DNA of 64,000 nucleotides from Flavobacteriaceae bacterium NBU2977 (GCA_019931105.1 JAIOUW010000001.1:1302001-1366000), one strand, 5' to 3'. Counted from the first letter of the stretch, positions 42,072 through 51,411 are shown. Translations and numbers: made by a program. Notes: generated from the sequence alone by a model not told the origin.

Positions 42072-44624
42072 TTAAGGTTTTGGGGTTGAAAGGGTGTTCT
42101 TATAATCTTCTAGATTTTTATGCACTTGTATTATTTTATAATTCGAAGATAAGATAACAAAATTCTCATCTTTGATCCTATAGTCTTTGTTATTTTTGAT
42201 CAGTTCGGCATAGCCTAGGGCAAAATCTTTCGACTTGAAGCCATGCACGACGATAAATTGGGTTTCCAAGTTATAAATATCTTTTGAGACCGTGTTCTTA
42301 TATTTTAAATCTTTTATTGATTTTACCAGCTTTTCCATCAATTTTAGGGCTACTTCATCATTACTTCGCCTAAAAGGAAAGACGACCTTCCAATTACCGG
42401 TGCCCGATGAGCCTTCTTCTGGCGAGAATTCCTTGGGTTCCAACTTGGGCAATTGCTCTGCGACCATCTGTTCGGCCTTTTTACCTTCGGGATTGTTCGG
42501 ATAGGTCAATGCCACATAGTTCAGGGCCTCTTTAAAAGGTTCGAAACCGTTCAACCTTCCAATGGCATTTGCCTTCAACATTTCGAACTTGGGCACTATC
42601 GGGTCTCCCGTATATTTGTTGATATTCTCTTCAGCTCCTGTAATTACCCTTAAAAATTCCTGGTTTCGGTATAGTACGAAAAGTTCGCCATACCTGGTAT
42701 CGGGACTATCATCATTATCGGCCAACACGGCCTGCGGATTCAATAATATTTCAGCATATCGAGAATCACCATGGTTTTTGACGATATTGTCTTTCATTTC
42801 GGCCATTAGCGGGCTGCCTTCTTCTTCATAAATCTTGTACAGGTTGTATTTTGAGGGCAATATCAATCGTTCCTCGGGATTCGATTTCAGTACGGTCTCC
42901 AACTTACCGGCGGCCAAAAGATTCTCGTTGAATTTTTCCTTATAGATCAATCCGAGCTGATAATTGGCAAAATTGCGCTCCGTACGAAGACTATCTACAA
43001 ATGATGCTTCCGTCGGAACCCTGTCCATATAAAAATCCAACGAATACCTTTCTTCCTGCGAAGGTGCCCTATCAAGGCTATCGACCTTTGCTATGTTCGC
43101 CTCACCGTTAATGGGAGAAACAGTATTCTTGTTGCTCCATCTCCAATTGTCTTCCAATTCGCGATTGCCCCATCTGTTCGTAAAATCGTTCTTGCCATAG
43201 CCCAAACTCTGTAAGTTGTAGAAATAGAACTTTCCCTTGTTCTCTTTCCCACCCTTTGTCTCGGCAAATGCGGCAAAACCTGCGGTAATCTTTTCTTCGG
43301 CTTTTTTGGCGGCTTCCTCGTCCGCTTTTTTGATTTTCGCGATATGTGCCTCAAAATAGGCTACACGCTCTTCGGGCGACTTTTCATAAAGCGTTATCAC
43401 ACTATCGGTGTGTTGAACGATGTCCTCATATTTGATGACATCTTCAAGGTTGTCCAATTTCTTTTTCGTAGCCCTAAATTTCTTGGTGTTTTCCGACAGA
43501 TTGGTCAAAACACTATCATAATACGCTCCGGCCGTTTTGTATTCATTTTTATCAAAATTGTATTCGGCAAGGTTCTCATAGTTCAATGCGTTTAGCTTCG
43601 GCTCGTTCTGCGTGGCACGCAATGATTTGTTGAAATAGGTCAGGGCCAAGCTGTCGGACCCACGATCTAGGTGATACTCGGCCACTTGTCGATAAATTTT
43701 GTCTAAAAATGGTCGGTTCTCACGACTTTCTTCCAATTCGGTCAAATATTCCAAAAGCTCTTCTTGGTTTTCGTCGGTTATCTGTGTGTTTCGCAGTTTC
43801 TGGATTTCGGCATTGATCATATATACCCGAGGCGATTTTCTATTCAGGTCGATCACCTTGTCAAAGGCATAATTTGCACTGTCCTTATGGCCCATCTGAT
43901 TGAAAAGTTGTCCGATGATATAGTAATACCTTCCCTTCTCAGCATTCTTTTTTGTGTAGTACGAGGCAATTTTCAATTGTTGAACGGCCGTGTCAATAAC
44001 CTTCTGATTGATATATGCCTGTGCCATCATCGCACGTGCATCGGCATACTCTTGGTCGCTGAGCTTCTCATATTTCATCAGACGCTTTAGGTTCTTAATG
44101 GCCAGATCTTCGTTCTCCAATCGAATATTGACTTTTTCGCGCCAAATGTGCGCCTCGTTCAGCTTGTCGCTATAGGTGTATTTTTTGATAATGTAGTTGA
44201 AAGCCTCAAGTGCGGGAATGTAACGTTGATCAAAGTATCGTGCCTTGCCCAAAAGCAAAAAAGCTTCGTCGGTCTGCGGATTGCGTTCTTCGTCCTTGAT
44301 GTCCATACTATGTTTTTGTATGGCCTTGGTCGCTTTTTCTTCGGCAATTATAAAATTGGGGTTGTTGTCTTCCGAATCCAACTTCAGGTCTTCGGTCACT
44401 TCAAGGCGCTCGATAGGAAGGGTTTCCCAATAATCGTCCTTATAATTTGTGTTTAGCGCCTCACGGCCTTCCTCAAATGCAATATTGCCATTATATAGCA
44501 CATTGTACTTTGTATTGAGTGCATGCCAATTTCGATTGAGCATGGCGTCTTTCTTGGTAGAACATGCGTTGAACAGGATGCCCCCCAATAATGCGCTAAA
44601 AATAACTTTGAAATAAACCTTCAA
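42072..44624 (-). CDS. sprE: Type IX secretion lipoprotein SprE/PorW
   Basis: An 850-residue TPR lipoprotein required for type IX secretion and gliding; PorW/SprE bridges the PorK/GldK ring side and the Sov translocon. Lipobox at LFNACS (Cys near residue 21), then STKKDAMLNRNWHALNTKYNVLYNGNIAFEEG, the diagnostic N-terminus. TPR-like repeats run from about 100 to 400 (AFLLLGKARYFDQRYIPALEAFNYI, ARAMMAQAYINQKVIDTAVQ). A charged middle stretch and C-terminal region follow. Codon 1 is ATG 44622-44624. Transcribed ahead of the bactofilin and atp genes; whether they share a promoter cannot be seen. Confidence 0.9.
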   Translation of the reverse strand: MKVYFKVIFSALLGGILFNACSTKKDAMLNRNWHALNTKYNVLYNGNIAFEEGREALNTNYKDDYWETLPIERLEVTEDLKLDSEDNNPNFIIAEEKATKAIQKHSMDIKDEERNPQTDEAFLLLGKARYFDQRYIPALEAFNYIIKKYTYSDKLNEAHIWREKVNIRLENEDLAIKNLKRLMKYEKLSDQEYADARAMMAQAYINQKVIDTAVQQLKIASYYTKKNAEKGRYYYIIGQLFNQMGHKDSANYAFDKVIDLNRKSPRVYMINAEIQKLRNTQITDENQEELLEYLTELEESRENRPFLDKIYRQVAEYHLDRGSDSLALTYFNKSLRATQNEPKLNALNYENLAEYNFDKNEYKTAGAYYDSVLTNLSENTKKFRATKKKLDNLEDVIKYEDIVQHTDSVITLYEKSPEERVAYFEAHIAKIKKADEEAAKKAEEKITAGFAAFAETKGGKENKGKFYFYNLQSLGYGKNDFTNRWGNRELEDNWRWSNKNTVSPINGEANIAKVDSLDRAPSQEERYSLDFYMDRVPTEASFVDSLRTERNFANYQLGLIYKEKFNENLLAAGKLETVLKSNPEERLILPSKYNLYKIYEEEGSPLMAEMKDNIVKNHGDSRYAEILLNPQAVLADNDDSPDTRYGELFVLYRNQEFLRVITGAEENINKYTGDPIVPKFEMLKANAIGRLNGFEPFKEALNYVALTYPNNPEGKKAEQMVAEQLPKLEPKEFSPEEGSSGTGNWKVVFPFRRSNDEVALKLMEKLVKSIKDLKYKNTVSKDIYNLETQFIVVHGFKSKDFALGYAELIKNNKDYRIKDENFVILSSNYKIIQVHKNLEDYKNTLSTPKP

Positions 44625-44762
44625 TTTTGCGTGTATACGTACGTAACTTTAACTGCAAAAGAACGGGATTATTATACGATTGGTCGATAAAAGTGCAAGC
44701 ACAAGTGCAAACGTTACGATCGGAAAAAGAAAATAAAAGGAGTTCGAGCACCAATTTTAGCG

Positions 44763-44772
44763 ACCGATCGGT
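44763..44772. promoter_or_regulatory. Palindrome upstream of sprE
   Basis: ACCGATCGGT, a perfect 10-base palindrome, with flanks reading GACC-GATC-GGTT. It differs by one base from the GACC-N4-GGTC sites found near the tetR gene at 57559. It lies in the 300-base gap 44625-44924, which otherwise holds the sprE leader and the terminator of the ABC ATPase gene. Confidence 0.2.
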
Positions 44773-44883
44773 TTGTTCGGTGCACCTTTTATCTATAAAC
44801 TGCCTTGGTCATTGGTATTTCAAGGATGATTTTTGACTTGAAATCGAAAGTTTGTTTTTTAATCTTGTTTATGGAAAACTCAA

Positions 44884-44904
44884 AACCGACTATAGGGTCG
44901 GGTT
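44884..44904 (-). terminator. Terminator after the ABC ATPase gene
   Basis: AACCGAC (44884-44890), TATAGG, GTCGGGTT (44897-44904) form a stem on the leftward strand, with one G bulged. Read leftward the stem is followed by TTTTGAGTTTT. It lies 20 bases after the ATPase stop. Confidence 0.5.
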
Positions 44905-44924
44905 AAAGGTTCATACAGGTATTT

Positions 44925-45650
44925 TTAGGATGTTTTTGCTTCTGGGGATAAAATCCCACCGCCAAAGAAAGTTTCAAGTTCTTTCAGGGTTTCTTCAGAA
45001 GTCTTTATGTCACGTACCATTTCACCCTTGTTCAAGACCACGATCCGTTCACAGACCTCAGTAACATGGATCAGGTCATGGCTCGATACCAGAACGGTCA
45101 CCTCTTGTTTTGCCGCCAAATCTTTAATTATGCCTTTCAGGCGAATTTGTGTCGATGGGTCCAAGTTTGCGAAGGGCTCGTCCAAAATGACCACTTCGGG
45201 GTTTCCGATAAAAGCGGCCACAATCCCTGCTTTTTTTTGATTTCCCTTAGATAGATCACGTAGGTACTTGCGCTGTCCGAGAATCTCACCGTGGAAAAAA
45301 TCATTAAAATCAGAAAGCAACGTATCTACGTCGGCCTTGTTGCGCCCGCGAAGTTCGCCGATGAAATAGAAATACTCTTCGGGCGTCAAATATCCGATAA
45401 GAAAAGTCTCATCAATGAAAGATGATGTAAAAGGTTTCCAGGCCTCACTTTTGTCGATTTGAATGTCGTTGCTGGTAATATGGCCCGTAGTCGGTTGTAT
45501 CAAATCGAGCAGAAGACTGAAATAAGTGGTCTTTCCTGCACCATTGTTTCCTACAAGACCGAAACTCTGTCCCTTTGGTATTTCCAAATTCCCTATGTTC
45601 AGAACTAGCTGCCTTCCATATTTCTTGGTCAAGTTTTGTGTCTTTATCAT
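44925..45650 (-). CDS. ABC transporter ATP-binding protein
   Basis: A 241-residue ABC ATPase. Walker A is GNNGAGKTT (34-42), the signature motif is LSKGNQKKAG (about 134-143, a diverged LSGGQ), and Walker B is VVILDEPFANLDPS. H-loop is SSHD. Homologues often pair with the DUF5687 membrane protein encoded 170 bases upstream in transcription, and the operon is PadR-controlled. Export of an unknown substrate is likely. Confidence 0.92.
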   Translation of the reverse strand: MIKTQNLTKKYGRQLVLNIGNLEIPKGQSFGLVGNNGAGKTTYFSLLLDLIQPTTGHITSNDIQIDKSEAWKPFTSSFIDETFLIGYLTPEEYFYFIGELRGRNKADVDTLLSDFNDFFHGEILGQRKYLRDLSKGNQKKAGIVAAFIGNPEVVILDEPFANLDPSTQIRLKGIIKDLAAKQEVTVLVSSHDLIHVTEVCERIVVLNKGEMVRDIKTSEETLKELETFFGGGILSPEAKTS

Positions 45651-45820
45651 AACAATAGTATTTTATTTTCATTCCCATGAAGCTGGGAATCCTTTCAAAT
45701 TCAGGTTCAACAAAAGGGTTATGGGCTTGTTAGTTTATCAGAATCAGTATGGTCATACCACAAACTTTTGGCTAAAATTGCTTTTTATAAACCTATAAAC
45801 CCCTACACTTATAAACTCAC

Positions 45821-47290
45821 TCAACTATTCTTTTCTTTAAATCCGGCGATCATGCCATATTTTTTCTTGCGATATACCTCCGTGATTCTATCCAACAACT
45901 GTTTTCTAAAGGCGAAACCGATTATCCCCGTGACCGTCAAGGCAATCATTGCGGCCTCGAAGGAAATGAAAACGACGAACAAACCGTAGATAATCATAGG
46001 TGCACCGAAAAGGGGAATCCCCACTAAAAACTGGGCTGCCCCCGTACCCTGCATATTACCGATAGCACTTTTGGTCAGGTCGATCCGTTTTTTGTTCATG
46101 GAACCGAAAAACAAGATTACGGGGATGTTGACGCCTAAATTATAGACCGCACAGCTCAAATTGATCCATAAGGCCTGCCATCCAAAATAAACGTAAGGTA
46201 TGGAAAGTAAGAACATAACAACGACACTGACCGTAATGAGCCCTGCCTTTGATTCGAGATAATCGCGAAGCGGAATATTCTGGGCCATCATCATACTGTA
46301 ATACTCACTGTCCCACGCCGGGATGAACTGGCCGAAGTTCATTAAGAATATGCCGGTCATAAATATACCCACGAACACCATCATAGGCGACCGAGGCCCG
46401 AAATCATCCATCGCATAAAAAATCAGTCCATAAAAAATCATGGCCAATGACATGAATACCTGCATTTTTGTTCGTTTGTTACGCCAGATCAGCTTGAGGT
46501 CCAATTGCAGGTACGGGGCAATACTACCGAAACGTTTGGTCCATGCCAAATCGGAGGTTTCTGCCACTTTGGACTTTTTTTGCAAGGAGGCATCCAAAAA
46601 AATGCGGTCACGCAAAAAATTATAGTTGATATAGTAACACCCCACTGCAAGACACAAAGGAACGACAGCAAACAAAGGGTTTAGATAAAGTCTGTAAAAA
46701 AGCCCTCCCATAAACCCCGAAACCGAAAAGATGCCAAAATGCTCCAAAGCATAAAGGCCGGCCATCAAAATGACCAACCCGATCAAAACCTTGTCGCTTT
46801 TATTGATTATGAAATTCAGATAATTGACAAAAAGTACGATGCAACCCATCGAAAAGAGCCAAACAAGCACGTTTAATGGCGGATAACCCTTTGCCAGCAA
46901 TACGATGACAAAGGGTACAAAAACGAACAGTGCCAATGCGTTATAGAAGGATAGCCCCGATCTACCCAAAATGTAATGGGTTATGTTCTTCTTTTTGATG
47001 GGAAGCATCAACAATGGTTTGACATCCATCACGGGAAGTTTTTGCATGAAATACCTAAAGAACAATTCTATCAAGACCCAATAGATCAAAAGCTCGCTCA
47101 CTTTTAGCATTGGGTCTACATCGGGAAAGATTTTTTGCAATGCAAAGAACAGGCCCGCACCCAATGCGATGAGCGATACCAGCATATATATCGCAAAAAG
47201 CAGCATTAAGATCCGTACGGCCATGCCTTTGCCGAAAGAGGAAGATCTAAAGAACGATTTCCATTGAAGCGAGACAAAGTGTTTGAACAT
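45821..47290 (-). CDS. DUF5687 ABC-type membrane protein
   Basis: A 489-residue integral membrane protein with about 11-12 hydrophobic segments and the start MFKHFVSLQWKSFFRSSSFGKG that is typical of DUF5687 in Bacteroidota. It is the presumed permease for the ABC ATPase downstream. It lies after the two related membrane proteins (gap 53 bases). No substrate-binding protein is near. Confidence 0.85.
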   Translation of the reverse strand: MFKHFVSLQWKSFFRSSSFGKGMAVRILMLLFAIYMLVSLIALGAGLFFALQKIFPDVDPMLKVSELLIYWVLIELFFRYFMQKLPVMDVKPLLMLPIKKKNITHYILGRSGLSFYNALALFVFVPFVIVLLAKGYPPLNVLVWLFSMGCIVLFVNYLNFIINKSDKVLIGLVILMAGLYALEHFGIFSVSGFMGGLFYRLYLNPLFAVVPLCLAVGCYYINYNFLRDRIFLDASLQKKSKVAETSDLAWTKRFGSIAPYLQLDLKLIWRNKRTKMQVFMSLAMIFYGLIFYAMDDFGPRSPMMVFVGIFMTGIFLMNFGQFIPAWDSEYYSMMMAQNIPLRDYLESKAGLITVSVVVMFLLSIPYVYFGWQALWINLSCAVYNLGVNIPVILFFGSMNKKRIDLTKSAIGNMQGTGAAQFLVGIPLFGAPMIIYGLFVVFISFEAAMIALTVTGIIGFAFRKQLLDRITEVYRKKKYGMIAGFKEKNS

Positions 47291-47343
47291 GGGCGGTGGT
47301 CGTTATTTAACAAATTAGTGGCGTTCGAATAGAATTTGTTACA

Positions 47344-48042
47344 CTAAGCGGTCATTTTGTATTCGGGATACGTCTCGGCAAGCAATTCTTCGGCTTTTTT
47401 GGGAATGATATAGACCATTACGTAGACCAAAATTGAGAATAAAACCAAAATAACAGTAACAAGTATCAGAAACATCCTGTTCATCACCAATGATTCATTC
47501 AAAATTACTGCGCTGTTGAAGATGTGAATTGGAAATATTATTAAGTTGAACAAATGAACTTGGTTGAAAATCATTTCTTCCAGCATCCATTTTTTGTTTT
47601 GATAAGCAATTCTTTTCTTCAATTGCAATGAACGCCATAAGAAAAATAAAGCCAAGATGAAAAAGGGTATCAAAGCATAATATCCCATATGGTTTTGGGG
47701 CAACTTCACGAAAATCTGGAACAGTATATAAGTGGCTGTAAGAGTCAAAATGATTTTAGGCAACTTGAACCATTCCTTAACAAACCCAAAAATGATTTTC
47801 CAATATTTTTTTTCCATGGCTTTACGACGTTTTCGAACAACCCTTTCAAAGCCATGCACCCCAAATTTTCTAAATTCACGTAACCTGGCATCTTTGTAGC
47901 TACGCTCGGGGTGTTCATGCCATTGCGCTTCGATGCCGTTCGCCAAATGATCTACCAATTCGATCCGTAGGTCATAATGTTCGACATGGTGTTTACGAAC
48001 AAAATTGAACAAGTCTTGTATTTGGTCTTCGGTCAGTTTCAT
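47344..48042 (-). CDS. Membrane protein with N-terminal helical domain, paralogue of next gene
   Basis: A 232-residue protein. The N-terminal part (1-80) has YDLRIELVDHLANGIEAQW; a basic stretch follows (ERVVRKRRKAMEKKYWK), then four membrane helices (about 93-225). The DxRxELVDHL pattern is shared with the preceding gene's product (VDVRYELVDHL), so the two are tandem relatives. PadR operons in Firmicutes often encode HAAS/DUF1700 proteins with similar helical heads, so this may be an analogous signalling membrane protein; that link is inference. Its start overlaps the previous stop by 4 bases. Confidence 0.75.
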   Translation of the reverse strand: MKLTEDQIQDLFNFVRKHHVEHYDLRIELVDHLANGIEAQWHEHPERSYKDARLREFRKFGVHGFERVVRKRRKAMEKKYWKIIFGFVKEWFKLPKIILTLTATYILFQIFVKLPQNHMGYYALIPFFILALFFLWRSLQLKKRIAYQNKKWMLEEMIFNQVHLFNLIIFPIHIFNSAVILNESLVMNRMFLILVTVILVLFSILVYVMVYIIPKKAEELLAETYPEYKMTA

Positions 48043-48704
48043 GCGAGCGCATTCCTAATAATTTCGTATTCTTTTACTATCCTTTGGTAATGCTCTCGAT
48101 ATTCCAAGATTGCCGCAATGTTTATCAACGTCATAAATAGAATACATGGCGCCATGAAATAGAAATTATCTATAAGTCGCATATTGTCTACACTCCAAAT
48201 TGAAGGGAAATAAAAAATGCTAAGAAAAACATGCGGCAATGCAAAGAGGTTTCCCAGTTTCATGGCCGCCAAGAGTTGTTCCCGGCTTTTCTTGTTGAAA
48301 CGCTTGACATAAGATTGGTACATAAACGCTATTATCGTTAAAAAAACCGGAGCAACAAGAAGAAACCGTACCGTTCTTACCGAGAATAGATCTTTAGAAA
48401 AAAAGATACACAATAGATAAGTCAAAAGGGGAAGTAAAATCTTCCATTCTTTAAAAAGTGCCAAAAACCGTTTTAACAGGCCCTTTTGAATTCCCCAATG
48501 CATTGCGCGTTCTTTGTCCTTTGCGGCAGATCTACACCATTTTAATCTGTCTTTGACAAATACTTCGATAGAGACCTGTTGGGTCGATTGCTCATATTCC
48601 GTAACAAGATGGTCTACCAATTCATAGCGCACGTCCACATATTCAATGCCGGAAAACCGTAGCCATTGATCCACAAACCTTATGTTTTCGTCATTTAATT
48701 TCAT
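48039..48704 (-). CDS. Membrane protein with N-terminal helical domain
   Basis: A 221-residue relative of the following gene's product: helical head (about 1-75) with EYVDVRYELVDHLVTEYEQ, then an amphipathic stretch and four membrane helices (LLPLLTYLLCIFF, FLLVAPVFLTIIAFMYQSY, LFALPHVFLSIFYFPSI, FYFMAPCILFMTLINIAAI). It starts 9 bases after the padR stop on the same strand, consistent with a padR-headed operon. Function unknown. Confidence 0.75.
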   Translation of the reverse strand: MKLNDENIRFVDQWLRFSGIEYVDVRYELVDHLVTEYEQSTQQVSIEVFVKDRLKWCRSAAKDKERAMHWGIQKGLLKRFLALFKEWKILLPLLTYLLCIFFSKDLFSVRTVRFLLVAPVFLTIIAFMYQSYVKRFNKKSREQLLAAMKLGNLFALPHVFLSIFYFPSIWSVDNMRLIDNFYFMAPCILFMTLINIAAILEYREHYQRIVKEYEIIRNALA

Positions 48705-48713
48705 GTAGATGGT

Positions 48714-49052
48714 TTAGTTTATACTCCAATCAGGATTTACCAAATGTTGCATGTTACGAATAAAATCCTCGAGTTCGGCCAGTCGGTTCACGGTTTCCCT
48801 TTCACCTTGTTCGGTCAGTTTGTAATACTTGCGCAAACGGTTATCGACCTTGGCCACCTCGACATCCAAAAGACCTTCGGCCTCTAATTTATGCAAGGCA
48901 GGGTAAAGGGCCCCCTCCGTAATCTTCAATTCACCTTGGGTGAGTTCCTTTACTTTTTGGGTAATTTCATAACCATACATCTTGCCCCGCTCTTCAAGCA
49001 ATTTCAAAATGATGGTATTCAAGCTCCCCTTGTATAATTTTGAATTTGACAT
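48714..49052 (-). CDS. PadR-family transcriptional regulator
   Basis: A 112-residue winged-helix repressor of the PadR family (subfamily s1). MYGYEITQKVKELTQGELKITEGALYPALHKLEAEGLLDVE is the full family signature; the C-terminal helix (NRLAELEDFIRNMQHLV) dimerises. It heads the leftward operon padR-two membrane proteins-DUF5687-ABC ATPase, and such regulators usually repress their own transporter operon. Divergent from the reductase gene at 49198, with palindromes between. Confidence 0.93.
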   Translation of the reverse strand: MSNSKLYKGSLNTIILKLLEERGKMYGYEITQKVKELTQGELKITEGALYPALHKLEAEGLLDVEVAKVDNRLRKYYKLTEQGERETVNRLAELEDFIRNMQHLVNPDWSIN

Positions 49053-49073
49053 TTATTTTTGAAATGTATGGAT

Positions 49074-49110
49074 ATGTCGAATATATACATAATTTTCTTA
49101 TGCATAAGAA
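49074..49110 (-). promoter_or_regulatory. PadR operator candidates and promoter
   Basis: ATGT (49074-49077) and ACAT (49087-49090) flank a 9-base spacer, close to the ATGT-N8-ACAT sites known for PadR. A perfect 16-base palindrome TTCTTATGCATAAGAA lies at 49095-49110. Leftward, TATATTCG (49078-49085) resembles the -7 box, so the palindrome would cover the -33 region of the padR promoter. Could control both the padR operon and the divergent reductase gene. Confidence 0.45.
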
Positions 49111-49197
49111 TTTTAGGTGTGTTTTTTTCGTTTTTCCGTTTTTTAGAGGCTTTGCAATGCGTAGCTTTGCAGTCCTTTATTACCAAATACGATATTA

Positions 49198-50247
49198 ATG
49201 GCCCAATTTCATTCCCTCACGGTTAAGAACATCAGACAACTTACCCTCAATTCGGTGGCAATTTCCTTTGCCATCCCCAAAGAATTATTGCAAACCTTCG
49301 ATTTTATTCCCGGGCAGTACATCACCATAAAAAAGGAAATCAAGGGAAAAGAGCTTCGCAGGGCTTACTCGATCAGTTCTTTGCCAAAGAGCGACACCAT
49401 AACCATCGGGGTCAAAAAAGTAGATAAAGGCGGATTCTCCGATTATGCAAACACAAAACTAAAGGTGGGCGATATACTTGAGGTCATGCCGCCCGAAGGC
49501 CGCTTTGTCTTCAGCCCGAACCCGAACCCGAAGAAAATGGCCGCCTTTGCCGCCGGAAGCGGTATTACACCGATTATGAGCATTGCTCGAAGCGTTTTGA
49601 AGAGCAATGCCACCAATCAATTCGTTTTGGTGTATGGCAACAAGTCTACCGAAGAAACCATGTTCTATACCGATTTGGTCAAGTTGGAACTTGATTACCC
49701 GAATCGGTTTTTTGTGTATTTCACGAACAGTCAGGCCCGTGAAACCGACTCGCTTTTTGGACGAATAGACATATCAACGGTCAATTATGCGCTCAAGAAC
49801 AAGCATAAAAATGTTGATTTTGACGGTTATTACCTATGTGGCCCCGAGGCCATGATCAATCTGGTATCTGACACTTTGCACGAGAACGGTGTTCCATCCG
49901 ATAAGATCCATTTCGAACTGTTTACGACCACAGAAATTTTAGACGAGCTTCCAGAGACATCAGATGGCAAGACGGCCGTAACCGTAGTCTTGGATGATGA
50001 AGAATTCGAACTCTCGATGAACAGAAACGAATTGGTACTAGACGCCGTACTCAAACAGAACATCGACGCACCCTATTCGTGTCAAGGCGGGGTCTGTAGC
50101 AGTTGTATCGCCCGTGTGACCGAAGGCAAAGTGGAAATGGTAAAAAACCAGATACTGACCGATGGCGAAATTGCCGAAGGTTTGGTGTTGACCTGCCAAT
50201 CGCATCCAGTTACGGCTACCTTGAAAGTGGATTATGATGATGTGTGA
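49198..50247 (+). CDS. Ferredoxin reductase-type oxidoreductase with 2Fe-2S domain (PaaE-like)
   Basis: A 349-residue flavoprotein/iron-sulfur reductase. The FAD-binding motif is RAYS (55-58) and the NAD(P)-binding GSGITP is at about 120-125. CGPEAM (about 214-219) is the usual nicotinamide loop. The C-terminal plant-type ferredoxin domain has C295-x4-C300-x2-C303 and C333. The order FNR then ferredoxin matches PaaE and related oxygenase reductases, but no oxygenase genes are adjacent, so it may serve another electron-transfer partner. Overlaps the convergent patatin gene by 16 bases. Confidence 0.9.
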   Translation: MAQFHSLTVKNIRQLTLNSVAISFAIPKELLQTFDFIPGQYITIKKEIKGKELRRAYSISSLPKSDTITIGVKKVDKGGFSDYANTKLKVGDILEVMPPEGRFVFSPNPNPKKMAAFAAGSGITPIMSIARSVLKSNATNQFVLVYGNKSTEETMFYTDLVKLELDYPNRFFVYFTNSQARETDSLFGRIDISTVNYALKNKHKNVDFDGYYLCGPEAMINLVSDTLHENGVPSDKIHFELFTTTEILDELPETSDGKTAVTVVLDDEEFELSMNRNELVLDAVLKQNIDAPYSCQGGVCSSCIARVTEGKVEMVKNQILTDGEIAEGLVLTCQSHPVTATLKVDYDDV

Positions 50248-51020
50248 TGGACGGTCAAATCTTCTAATTTTCGGGCAGCATGATCATAGCCTATAACGTA
50301 GGCCTTTTCGATGCTCTTTTTGTCCAATACCCCGATTTTTTCCAATTCCTCGGGCTCAAAGATCAGATCGCACTGACTTATCTTATGACGGTTGATCGCA
50401 TAGATCATTAACGAAGTCGTGCGGGTCGCCAATTGAAGTGATGAATTGATCTCTTTTTTTGCAACTTGCTTAATGACGGAAACATTGCTCCCAATTACGA
50501 ACTCTACCTTGTTGCGCAATGGTTCCAATGGAAAGTTGTTCATAATGCCCCCATCGGCATAAAAGCAGTTGTTGATCTCTAAAGGACTAAAAACGGGCGG
50601 TAATGCCGCGGAGGCCAATAAAGGTCTTAACAGTTCACCCTCATGGAAAAATTCTTCCTCACCTTTCTGCATATTGGTCGCGACCACGAACAGTTCACGT
50701 TGCAAAGCATCGAAACGTAGGGGGAAGTATTTTTGAAAAACATCCATGTACCGTTCGGTATCTACAAGGCCTGGCTTTACAATGGTAAAAAAATCGTACC
50801 TGAACAACGGGGTTTCCTTAAAAAAGGATAGCATATCGGCAATCGGGGTCCGGTTGGCATACAACGCCCCCACCAATGCTCCTACACTACTGCCAGAAAC
50901 GATTTGCGCGGAAATCCCATATTCTTCCAAGGCGCGGATGGCACCGATATGGGCCATGCCCCGCACACCACCGCCCGAAAGCACCAAGCCGATCGACTTA
51001 TCTTTTAAATGTAGGCCCAT
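50232..51020 (-). CDS. Patatin-like phospholipase
   Basis: A 262-residue lipid hydrolase of the RssA/YjjU type. The oxyanion loop is GLVLSGGGVRGMAHIGA (11-27), the nucleophile elbow is GSSVG (Ser45), and the catalytic aspartate is D156 in YADGGIMNN. It lacks a signal peptide, so it is probably cytosolic or membrane-associated. It is the last gene of the leftward thioredoxin-unknown-patatin group; 24 bases separate it from the small unknown gene. Confidence 0.9.
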   Translation of the reverse strand: MGLHLKDKSIGLVLSGGGVRGMAHIGAIRALEEYGISAQIVSGSSVGALVGALYANRTPIADMLSFFKETPLFRYDFFTIVKPGLVDTERYMDVFQKYFPLRFDALQRELFVVATNMQKGEEEFFHEGELLRPLLASAALPPVFSPLEINNCFYADGGIMNNFPLEPLRNKVEFVIGSNVSVIKQVAKKEINSSLQLATRTTSLMIYAINRHKISQCDLIFEPEELEKIGVLDKKSIEKAYVIGYDHAARKLEDLTVHHTSS

Positions 51021-51044
51021 CTTTGACGTTACTTCAAGACAAAA

Positions 51045-51410
51045 CTACTCCAATTTGTGGAGAATCTCGGTCAACATTTCGATTTGAAGTGCTCCCGTAA
51101 ACGGATTGTTGGGCATGCCATTACAGAGCACCAGATAAAAACCCAGTTTAGATGCCTTCCACTCCCTCATAACCTGCCTCTCCGACATATCTACTTTATA
51201 GAAATAGGTAAAATGCCTTTTCGGGTTTATCCCCAGCCCTCGACAGATGGCCATGGCCCTTTTCAGGGCAAAATCTACCTCGCCCTGATTTGAGAGCCCA
51301 TAACGTTTCAAAGCGCTTATGCTATAATTCAGCTCTCGATGGGCCAAAGCCTCTTCGAACGCTTCCAAAACAGCGATTAAACGTGAATCGAATCTTACTA
51401 TGCTGGTCAT
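51045..51410 (-). CDS. Small protein of unknown function between thioredoxin and patatin genes
   Basis: A 121-residue protein, predicted mostly helical with a central strand (KRHFTYFYKVDMSERQVMREWKASKLGFYLVLCNG). No signal peptide or membrane segment. I recognise no family; it is not the CbpM modulator that often sits next to cbpA-type dnaJ genes. It starts one base after the thioredoxin stop, so it is surely co-transcribed. Confidence 0.72.
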   Translation of the reverse strand: MTSIVRFDSRLIAVLEAFEEALAHRELNYSISALKRYGLSNQGEVDFALKRAMAICRGLGINPKRHFTYFYKVDMSERQVMREWKASKLGFYLVLCNGMPNNPFTGALQIEMLTEILHKLE

Positions 51411-51411
51411 T

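Noticed and set aside
44627-44836. 69-residue rightward frame in the sprE leader
   Set aside because: Sits in the control region of sprE on the opposite strand, no recognisable sequence, likely chance.
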